DNA from: Spirochaetaceae bacterium
GTDB lineage: Bacteria; Spirochaetota; Spirochaetia; SZUA-6; Bin103
NCBI GenBank assembly: GCA_028820215.1
Contig: JAPPKD010000047.1
Coordinates: 1 to 23,202 of the forward strand
DNA length: 23,202 nt
Reading direction: 5' to 3'
Shown: positions 1 to 6,287 of the stretch, piece by piece
Layout: each line of letters begins with the position of its first letter
How positions within the stretch are numbered: the stretch's first letter is position 1
Made by a program: the position numbers and the translations under genes
Notes under the pieces: generated by a model
The model's database searches: none
What the model saw: only the letters and a program-made list of their open reading frames with translations
Told to the model about the DNA's origin: nothing

Positions 1-2
1 GC

Positions 3-1062
3 GACGCTGCCGCCGGGCGGCGCATTGGCGCCGTGCGGCTGTGCGCCGACCAGCCCGGCGCGCGCGAGCGGCTGCGCGACGGCTCGCTGACGCTGAGCGC
101 CGCCGCGGAGCTGCAGTGGGCGTTCGACCGGCAGCGGCGGCGAGGATCGATCGCCGGCATCGCGTCGACCGTGCCGGCGGGCTCGGCACCGGCGAGCGGT
201 GCGGTGGGCTCAGCGCCGGCCGAGGCTGCGCGGGCCGGCCGCAACGGCGAGCCACTCCGAGCCCGCGCCGCCGCTGGTGCTCGATGCGGCAGGACGACAG
301 AAGCTGGTCGAGGAGGCGGCCGGCAAGAGCGCGCGGCAGGTCCGCCGCATGCTGGCTGATCTCGACCCGGAGCTGGCGCCGCCGGCCGACCGCGTGCGCC
401 CGCTCGGCGACGGGCGCTACGAGCTGAAGGCCGTCATCGACGCCGACTGCCAGCAGGGACTGGAGCACCTGCGGGGGTTGCTCTCGCACGTGGACCCGCG
501 CATGACCATGGGGCAGCTCGTCGGCCGCATCGTGCAGGAGGCGCTCGACCGCCACGACCCGAGCCGGCCGCCGCGCCGGGCGCGCACCGGCAGCGGGGCG
601 TCGCAGGGAGAATCCGAGCCCGCTCCGGCAGCGAAGGAGCAGACCGCCCCGGAACCCGGCCACGCCGTGACGGTGCAGGACGCGGCGATCCCCGCCGGCC
701 CCACTCCAACGGCGGAGCAGGCGCGCCACCCGACGCCGACCTCGGTGCCTTCGCCGACCCGGCGCGAAGCGACGGAGCGCCAGGCCGTTGCGGGCACGAA
801 GCCGGCCGGCGCCGCCACTTCGACGGCGAAGCCGTGCCCTTCGGGCCGCGCGATTCCGGCGGCGGTGCGACGGCAGGTGTGGCAGCGGGACGGGGGGCGC
901 TGCAGCTACATCGACCGGCAGACCGGGCGCCGCTGCAACTCACGACATCGGATCGAGATAGATCACATCCTGCCGTATGCCCTGGGCGGTGGTGCCGATC
1001 CCGGGAATCTCAGGCTTTTGTGCGGAGCCCACCACCGCCGTCGGCACGCTCCGCACGGCTGA
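3..1062 (+). pseudogene. HNH endonuclease, 5'-truncated by the window edge and frameshifted
   Basis: The C-terminal part is a clear HNH nuclease domain: paired cysteines (GGRCSYI, GRRCNS), then HRIEIDHILPYALGG, GNLRLLCGAHHRRRH, i.e. the His-Asn-His core with zinc cysteines. Upstream in the same frame (from about base 250) is the helical region LVLDAAGRQKLVEEAAGKSA and GLEHLRGLLSHVDPRMTMGQ, typical of HNH proteins with a long helical N-terminus. The matching N-terminal piece (GRRIGAVRLCADQ, LRDGSLTLSAAAELQWAFDR) lies in frame 3, bases 3 to about 240, open to the left edge. The two halves therefore sit in different reading frames, with the switch in the Ala/Pro/Gly-rich linker near 150-260. This is a real frameshift or an assembly error. 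Bases 590-850 code for a low-complexity linker. The first ATG-like start of the second frame (199) is internal to the protein and unlikely to be used. Family assignment is firm; activity of the gene is doubtful. Confidence 0.75.
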
Positions 1063-1112
1063 ACGTGCCTTCCGGAAGATCAGACCGGAGGCCGCCGGGT
1101 CGCACCTCCCTC

Positions 1113-1132
1113 GATTTCGCCCACACGAAATC
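1113..1132. repeat. Small hairpin between convergent decayed genes
   Basis: GATTTCG at 1113-1119 and CGAAATC at 1126-1132 are perfect inverted copies around a 6-base loop. They lie between the end of the HNH gene and the end of the propeller pseudogene on the opposite strand. No T-run follows on either strand, so this is at best a weak or factor-assisted terminator, or chance. The rest of 1063-1170 holds nothing I recognise. Confidence 0.3.
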
Positions 1133-1170
1133 CTGAAGACCCGCATAGTATACGCCGGTTCGGCATCGCC

Positions 1171-2010
1171 TCAGAGGGGCTGCCACGTCAGGTTGTGCAA
1201 GCGCGCACGCCCGTACAGCAAGGTGCGCAGGCGGATCGGGTGGCCTGACAACCGAGCGAGATCGCCTGCCGCCCAGGTGAGGGGATGTCCACGCCGTCAG
1301 TTACCAGCCGACCGCCTGCATAGCCGCTGAGACGGCGACCCGTCTCATCCAGAAGTCGATGCTGCACCAGCTACGCGGCGGCTCGGTCGACGATACCCTC
1401 GCCACGCAGCCGGCACGGCTGCTCGGGCAGCACAAGCGGCCCCGTGAGCGCGTGGCCCGACGACTCGCCGTCTCGGGTCTCCAGGGCGGTGAACCGGTCG
1501 ACCGGCAGCGTGGCCAGTCCCGTCTCCGTGCGGCGTGACGCCCACCGGACGCCGTCCCGGGAGTACGCGACGCCCAGGGCGTCCGGGATGCCCTGCGGCT
1601 TCTTGAGGAACAGCTTGTAGCGTCGCTTCGGATCGGCCTCCGCGTCGTCCTTGACCACGCGGCCGATGTTCTCGACGCAGATGTTGTTGGCGCCGCCGTC
1701 GCCATCGAAGTCGAAGAGCCGGACTGCGGGTTTCTCCCAGACGGCGCCGTCGTGGCTGACCGGGTAGCCCGTGCGCTGGGGCCGGGTCGCGGCGCGGCCT
1801 GAAGCGGTCGGGTACCCGCAGTACCACATCTTGAACAGCCGCTCATCCGCGTCGTACATGACGCTGCGCGACGCCCACGGCCCCGCACGTGAGCACAGGA
1901 TTGGCCCGATGCTTGACCGCCGGCACCACGACGTGGAGGACGCTGTGCATCTCCTCGATCTCGGCCAGCTCGAAGAACAGCAGCGGCGTGCCGGGCCGGA
2001 TCGCCTGCAT
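1171..2010 (-). pseudogene. Decayed Asp-box propeller/beta-sandwich protein (hydrolase-like), multiple frameshifts
   Basis: Reading from ATG 2010 leftward, LLFFELAEIEEMHSVLHVV...KHRANPVLTCG resembles the start of the propeller family. The frame breaks at a run of four Gs near 1881-1884. In the next frame the match continues: PWASRSVMYDADERLFKMWY, then SHDGAVWEKPAVRLFDF (Asp box plus WEKP), then GVAYSRDGVRW. After this Asp box the sequence jumps straight to the C-terminal part (TGLATLPVDRFTALE...), so the middle propeller blades are deleted. The frame then closes at 1371. Pieces of the C-terminal sandwich continue in two other frames: LLDETGRRLSGYAGGRLVTD, then DLARLSGHPIRLRTLLYGRA...LHNLTWQPL, stop 1171-1173. 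The last piece matches the C-terminal signature of the intact paralogues here (DLAPLGGRMVRLHFEI; DLSELRGQAVRLRFTV). The start lies 16 bases after the stop of the toroid gene, so the two were probably one operon. Confidence 0.8.
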
Positions 2011-2026
2011 CGGCGCGCGGGCCGCG

Positions 2027-3055
2027 CTACACGTGGTCCAGGTAGCTGCGGTAGTAGGCGAGGCCGGCCAGCACGTTGCCGACCACGTTGAGCACCTCTT
2101 CCAGGCCCGGCTCTCCGCCGGCAGCCGATGCCTCCGGGTGCCAGCTTCCATCCGCCTGTTGCGACGCCACGAGGTATCGGGCGCAGTTGCCTGCCGCGTT
2201 GCGGTACTCCTCGTCAGGGATGAGCTGCTGCAGCTCGCAGAGCGCCCAGAGATACTTGTGGCACTCCACGCACAGGTAGAGCTCGTCCCGGCGCAGAAAG
2301 AGATCGGCGTAGCGTCGGGCGCAGGCGAGGTGGCCGCGGTCGCCCGTGAGCCGGTGCAGACGCACCAGCAACGCGATCGCGGGCCCGAAGCGCGCGGGCC
2401 GCTGCGCCGTGCCGTGCAGGTCGACGTAGTGGCGGGAGGTGCGCTCGCGGTAGAACGGCGGCGCACGTCCGTCGCGCCCATCCCAGTCAGCCGGCACCTG
2501 CCGGTTGGCATCGAACCCGTCGTCGAGGCTCGCCTGCCCGTCCCAGAGCTCGTCCAGGAACCGCGCCGCCAGGCGCGCAGGCTCGATCCGGCCGGCCGCG
2601 AGCAGCGCCAGGCCGGCCATGCCGGCGGTCATCGCGCCCTGCAACCCGGCCTGCGCCGAGCGCGCTTCCGCCGAGTCCCAGAACCCGCCCGTGCGCCGGT
2701 CCTGGTAGGCGGCCACGTCGTCCGTCAGCGCCTGCTGCAGGTCGTAGCGCTCGCAAAGCGCCGCCCCCCACGCCAGCCAGCCGCGGTCGTAGGTGTTCAC
2801 CGGACGCCCCCGTTCGACTTCGGCTGCGAGCTTGAGCGTGCCGTCGGCCGCCAGCAGGTGATCGGCGATCCGGTCGAGCACGCGGGCGGCGACTCCCCGC
2901 CTGCCGTTCAGCGCCAGCGCAGCAGGCACCTTGAAGTACAGCCCCGGTGCGTCGCTCCCGCCGATCGCGCCATCGGCATCGATCCGCGCCCTCAGCCACG
3001 CGCCGCCCTGTTCGGCGGCCTCGACTACCTCGGGATGCGCATCCATCGCCTCCAT
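2027..3055 (-). CDS. Alpha/alpha-toroid (six-hairpin-like) protein, possible glycan-active enzyme
   Basis: A 342-residue protein built from repeated helical hairpins with small glycine/aromatic turns: TGGFWD (about 122-127), DRGWLAWGAAL (90-100), YLCVECHKYLWALCEL (260-275) and QQADGSWHPE (299-308). This pattern is typical of alpha/alpha barrels such as six-hairpin glycosidases, uronyl hydrolases and terpenoid-cyclase-like toroids. I see no diagnostic catalytic motif, so the substrate is unknown. There is no signal peptide, so it is probably cytoplasmic. The start could be 3055 (GGATAGG directly before ATG) or the ATG at 3046, which has GGAGG two bases upstream; an upstream in-frame extension to 3139 looks non-coding. 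It is followed after 16 bases by the decayed propeller gene. Pairing of a toroid with a propeller hydrolase suggests a role in glycan breakdown (inference). Confidence 0.72.
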   Translation of the reverse strand: MEAMDAHPEVVEAAEQGGAWLRARIDADGAIGGSDAPGLYFKVPAALALNGRRGVAARVLDRIADHLLAADGTLKLAAEVERGRPVNTYDRGWLAWGAALCERYDLQQALTDDVAAYQDRRTGGFWDSAEARSAQAGLQGAMTAGMAGLALLAAGRIEPARLAARFLDELWDGQASLDDGFDANRQVPADWDGRDGRAPPFYRERTSRHYVDLHGTAQRPARFGPAIALLVRLHRLTGDRGHLACARRYADLFLRRDELYLCVECHKYLWALCELQQLIPDEEYRNAAGNCARYLVASQQADGSWHPEASAAGGEPGLEEVLNVVGNVLAGLAYYRSYLDHV

Positions 3056-3071
3056 CCTATCCTGAACCCGT

Positions 3072-3109
3072 GAGACCCGCTGTGAACGATCCGCACCTCC
3101 ATCTGCTCG
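3072..3109 (+). repeat. Direct repeat copy 1, upstream of the sulfotransferase gene
   Basis: GAGACC followed by a GTG codon and GATCCGCACCTCCATCTGCT... (core 3088-3109) repeats at 3843-3880 with one mismatch in the 22-base core and a few changes before it. The copy encodes VNDPHLHLL, matching MSDPHLHLLV, the first residues of the propeller gene at 3853. The two copies bracket the sulfotransferase gene exactly. Confidence 0.85.
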
Positions 3110-3129
3110 GTGTGGGCGACCGATGCTGA
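3082..3129 (+). other. 15-codon vestigial or leader ORF (propeller N-terminus copy)
   Basis: GTG at 3082 opens a 15-codon frame reading VNDPHLHLLGVGDRC and stops at TGA 3127-3129. The sulfotransferase ATG (3123-3125) overlaps its last codons, an arrangement that would allow coupled translation. Its first nine codons copy the start of the propeller gene at 3853. It may be a leftover of an earlier propeller gene or of the duplication event rather than a functional peptide. The GTGAG seven bases upstream is a weak ribosome site. Confidence 0.35.
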
Positions 3130-3860
3130 CCACCATCATCGGGCGAGGTCACTCCGGCACGCGAGCCATATCGCACACGCTCTCGGCCAGCGGCGTGTGG
3201 ATGGGCGAGCCGTTGAACGTCTCGGGTGATCTGCTTCCGCCGCAGGCGATGTACGAGGCGTCCCGTCTCATCGCCAGACACGTTCGCTGGCTGGGAGAGC
3301 TGGAGTGGGATTTCAGCGATCTCCACTCGATGCCCATTCCGAGCGAGTTCGAACCGCTGATCCGGTCGTATCTGCACAGCGTGCTGACGAGCCGGGCAGA
3401 GCACAAGGGATGGAAGATCCCGGAGACCACGCTGACCTTTCCCTGGATCGTCAGGATGTTCCCGGATGTCCGGTACATCTTCTGGATCCGCAACCCGCGC
3501 GACTGCATCATCGGCAAGCACAAGACGGACGACCTCAGCCACTGGGGCGTTGCCTGCCCGACCACCCACGACGCCCGCTTGCGCCGGGCCATGTCGTGGA
3601 AGTACCAGTACGATCTGGTCCGCGCCACGCCGCGACCCAGAAACTGGATCGAGGTGCGGTTCGAGGATTTCGTCCAGCGCCAGGATGAGACGCTCGCCCG
3701 TCTGGAGTCCTACCTGGGAATCAAGCTTGCCCGGATTCCCGTGAAGCCCGAGGCGGTGGGGCGATGGGAGGCCGACACCGGGCCCAACTACTACGATTTC
3801 CTCGCACCGGCGATGGAGAGATACGGGTACGAGACGCCCCGGGAGACCTGCCGTGAGTGA
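3123..3860 (+). CDS. Sulfotransferase family protein
   Basis: A 245-residue cytosolic PAPS-dependent sulfotransferase-like protein. The N-terminal IIGRGHSGTR (residues 5-14) is the 5'-phosphosulfate-binding loop, and YIFWIRNPRDCIIG (118-131) is the 3'-phosphate-binding motif with the usual Arg-Asn-Pro-Arg. The C-terminal half has WIEVRFEDFVQ and a helix LESYLGI, as in bacterial carbohydrate sulfotransferases. Such enzymes move sulfate from PAPS to a hydroxyl of a sugar or small molecule; the acceptor here cannot be read from the sequence. The stop overlaps the next gene's GTG start by 8 bases, so the two are probably co-translated. The gene lies exactly between two direct repeats, which suggests it was inserted or that the downstream gene start was duplicated. 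Confidence 0.85.
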   Translation: MLTTIIGRGHSGTRAISHTLSASGVWMGEPLNVSGDLLPPQAMYEASRLIARHVRWLGELEWDFSDLHSMPIPSEFEPLIRSYLHSVLTSRAEHKGWKIPETTLTFPWIVRMFPDVRYIFWIRNPRDCIIGKHKTDDLSHWGVACPTTHDARLRRAMSWKYQYDLVRATPRPRNWIEVRFEDFVQRQDETLARLESYLGIKLARIPVKPEAVGRWEADTGPNYYDFLAPAMERYGYETPRETCRE

Positions 3861-3880
3861 TCCGCACCTCCATCTCCTCG
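3843..3880 (+). repeat. Direct repeat copy 2, at the start of the propeller gene
   Basis: The second copy of the repeat seen at 3072-3109. It spans the end of the sulfotransferase gene and the ribosome site, GTG start and first nine codons of the propeller gene. The core 3859-3880 differs at one base from 3088-3109. Confidence 0.85.
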
Positions 3881-5244
3881 TCGACGACGGCGAAGTCGAT
3901 GCCCGCTGGCACGTGACGCGGGTGATCGCCCGGCCCGATGCTCGCACCGCCGAGCCGGTGCTGAGACCGGATCGGGCCTGGGAAGGACGCGCCGCCGGGC
4001 TCTCCGGGACCGTGCTCCGCGACGGCCCGAACGGCACCTGCCGGCTGTGGTACCGGAGCTTCCACGACGGCAGGCCGGAGTCCGACCGGAACTTCCTCAA
4101 TTACGCGGAGTCGAGCGACGGACTGGCCTGGGAGAAACCCCCGCTGCGGCTGATCGAGTACGAAGGCGACCGCGACACCAATATCGTCTACCGGCCCGGC
4201 CACGCCGGCCTGCGGTCGTTCGAGTCGAACGGCGTGATCGTCGACGAAGTCGGCGCCCCCGAGCGGCGCTACAAGCTGGTCGCCCACCACGGCTTCGAGG
4301 ACAAGGCGCGCAACGGCCTGTTCGGTCTGTTCAGCCCGGACGGGCTGCGCTGGGAAGTGACCGAGCGGCCGCTGCTGCCGGGTGCGGGAGACCGCCACGG
4401 TGCGCTCAAGGATCCGGTGACCGGCGAATACGTCGTGTTCACCCGCAGCCCCCGCTTCAAGGCCCGGGCCCGCGGGCGGGACGATCCGGACAGCGCGCCC
4501 CTGCCCTACAAGCGCATCGTCGGCCGCACGGCCAGCCGGGACTTCGTCAACTGGTCGCCGTTCCGGACCGTGCTCCGCAACGACGACTTCGACGCCCCCG
4601 GCACGCAGTTCTACTCGATCAGCCCGTTCCGCTACGGCAACCGGCTGCTGGCGTTCGTCGACGTCTACGACACCGACGTGGAGCGCATGTGGGTGACCCT
4701 GGCCTCCAGCGTGGACGGCATCCACTGGCACCGGCCGCTGCGCGCCCAACCCCTGCTGGAGCTGGGGCCGGAGGGCCGCTGGGACGACACCTGGGTGAAC
4801 GTCACCAACAACCCGCCGGTGCCGGAGGGCGACGCGCTGCGCTTCTGGTACGTGGGCCGCACCACCGGCCACGGGCTCGGCGCGCGCACCGGCGCGCTCG
4901 GCTCGTTCCTGCTCACCCGCGACCGGTTCGCCGGCCTCACCGCCGGGCGCGCGACCGGCACCATCGTCACCGCGCCGGTCGCGGTGCCGGTGGGCGGATC
5001 CACGCTCTCCGTCAACGCCAACCTGCGCAACGGCCACATGCGCGTCGCGGTAGCCGACGCGCTGGGCGCGCCGATCGCGGGCCTCGGCATGAGCCTGAGC
5101 GTGCCGCTGACCGGGGATCGCCTCGACCACGAGGTGCGCTGGGACGGGGGCGCCGACCTGGCGCCGCTCGGCGGACGCATGGTGCGGCTGCACTTCGAGA
5201 TCACCTACGGCACGGTATTCGCGTTCCGCTTCAACGGACCTTGA
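3853..5244 (+). CDS. Asp-box beta-propeller protein with C-terminal beta-sandwich (glycoside hydrolase-like)
   Basis: A 463-residue protein with three clear Asp boxes: SSDGLAWEKP (87-96), SPDGLRW (161-167) and SVDGIHW (286-292), plus a degenerate SRDFVNW (228-234). This marks a beta-propeller of the sialidase / GH32-43-like type. DDFDAPGTQFYSI (244-256) is shared with the 785-residue paralogue (DAFDPIGTEFYSM) and probably lies near the active or binding site. After the last blade, LLTRDRFAGL (353-362) leads into a C-terminal beta-sandwich of about 100 residues ending MVRLHFEITYGTVFAF. No signal peptide is seen. GTG is preceded by GGGAG at a good distance. The gene overlaps the sulfotransferase upstream by 8 bases and runs 14 bases into the convergent reductase gene. 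Hydrolysis or binding of a sugar is plausible; the exact activity is unknown. Confidence 0.8.
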   Translation: MSDPHLHLLVDDGEVDARWHVTRVIARPDARTAEPVLRPDRAWEGRAAGLSGTVLRDGPNGTCRLWYRSFHDGRPESDRNFLNYAESSDGLAWEKPPLRLIEYEGDRDTNIVYRPGHAGLRSFESNGVIVDEVGAPERRYKLVAHHGFEDKARNGLFGLFSPDGLRWEVTERPLLPGAGDRHGALKDPVTGEYVVFTRSPRFKARARGRDDPDSAPLPYKRIVGRTASRDFVNWSPFRTVLRNDDFDAPGTQFYSISPFRYGNRLLAFVDVYDTDVERMWVTLASSVDGIHWHRPLRAQPLLELGPEGRWDDTWVNVTNNPPVPEGDALRFWYVGRTTGHGLGARTGALGSFLLTRDRFAGLTAGRATGTIVTAPVAVPVGGSTLSVNANLRNGHMRVAVADALGAPIAGLGMSLSVPLTGDRLDHEVRWDGGADLAPLGGRMVRLHFEITYGTVFAFRFNGP

Positions 5245-6247
5245 CCACCAGCTTGCCGAAGTTGGCGCCGGCCAGCAGGCCGATGAACGCCTCCGGCGCC
5301 CGCTCGATCCCCTCCACCACGTCCTCGCGGTAGCGCAGCGTGCCGTCGCCCACCCACGCGGTGAGGCGCGCGAGCGCCTCGGCATGACGAGCGGCGAACT
5401 GGAAGACCAGGAACCCCTCCATGCGCGCGCGCCGGCTCAGCAACATGCGCGGGATGTTGCGCGGTCCCTGCGGCGTCGAGGTGGCGTTGTACAGGGCGAT
5501 CTGCCCGCAGACGACCGCCCGGCCGCCGACCGCGATCCGGTCGATGGCCGCGTCGGTCACCGCTCCTCCCACGTTGTCCCAGTAGATGTCGATGCCGCGC
5601 GGACACAGCTCCTGCAAGCGGCCGGCGACCTCCTCGCGCTGGTAGTCGATGGCGGCGTCGAACCCCAGGTCGCCGACCACGTGGTCCACCTTCGCAGGCG
5701 ACCCGGCCACGCCGATCACGCGGCAGCCGCACCGCCTGGCGAGCTGGCCCACGACCGAACCGACGGCGCCGGCGGCGGCGGTCACCACGACCGTGTCGCC
5801 GGCGACGGGCCGCGCCACCTCGAACAGCCCGTGGTAGGCGGTCAGCCCCGGCATGCCCAGGATGCCGAGCGAGGTGGAGATGGGCGCGACGGTGGGGTCG
5901 ATTCCGCGGACGTCGCGGGCGTCCATCACCCCATACTCCTGCCAGCCGATCTTGCCCATGGCGAAATCGCCGACCGCGAACAGATCGGAGTTGGAAGCGA
6001 CGACCTCGCCCACGGCATCCGCCTCCATGACGCCGCCGATAGCCACTGGCGCGGTGTAGCTGGTGGCGCCGGGGGCGTTCATGCGCCCGCGCATGTAGGG
6101 GTCCAGGGAGTGGTAGTGGGTGGCGATCAGCACCTGGCCGGGGCCCGCTTCCGGGATCGGCATCTCGGTGAGGGCGAAGTCGGACGGCTTGGGGACGCCG
6201 TGCGGCCTCGCCGCCAGCGTCCACGCGCGATTCAGCTCGTGTCCCAT
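5231..6247 (-). CDS. NADP-dependent medium-chain oxidoreductase (CurA / leukotriene B4 dehydrogenase type)
   Basis: A 338-residue zinc-free MDR-family reductase. It contains the family's N-terminal SLDPYMRGRM (47-56), the Rossmann signature TAAAGAVGSVVGQLA (156-170), DIYWDNVGG, and NFGKLVVKV at the C-terminus. Such enzymes reduce the double bond of alpha,beta-unsaturated ketones or aldehydes with NADPH. The start chosen at ATG 6247 gives the usual N-terminus (MGHELNRAWTLA); a GTG at 6268 would add seven residues. No Shine-Dalgarno is visible, but TATCGT lies 11 bases upstream and may act as a -10 giving a very short leader. It follows the FAD oxidoreductase and 785-residue propeller genes on the same strand after 40 bases, so it may be part of that operon. 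Confidence 0.85.
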   Translation of the reverse strand: MGHELNRAWTLAARPHGVPKPSDFALTEMPIPEAGPGQVLIATHYHSLDPYMRGRMNAPGATSYTAPVAIGGVMEADAVGEVVASNSDLFAVGDFAMGKIGWQEYGVMDARDVRGIDPTVAPISTSLGILGMPGLTAYHGLFEVARPVAGDTVVVTAAAGAVGSVVGQLARRCGCRVIGVAGSPAKVDHVVGDLGFDAAIDYQREEVAGRLQELCPRGIDIYWDNVGGAVTDAAIDRIAVGGRAVVCGQIALYNATSTPQGPRNIPRMLLSRRARMEGFLVFQFAARHAEALARLTAWVGDGTLRYREDVVEGIERAPEAFIGLLAGANFGKLVVKVR

Positions 6248-6287
6248 GACAGGTCGGGACGATAGCACCGCGCGCGCGGACCGGCGA

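Noticed and set aside
14..30. 17-base sequence repeated at 11196-11212
   Set aside because: It lies in two unrelated coding contexts of GC-rich codons with no matching flanks; most likely chance.
1069..1078. Palindrome CTTCCGGAAG
   Set aside because: Ten bases in GC-rich DNA with no linked feature; not enough to claim an operator.
3721..5385. 554-codon open frame on the minus strand
   Set aside because: Antisense shadow of the 463-residue propeller gene; no recognisable domain.
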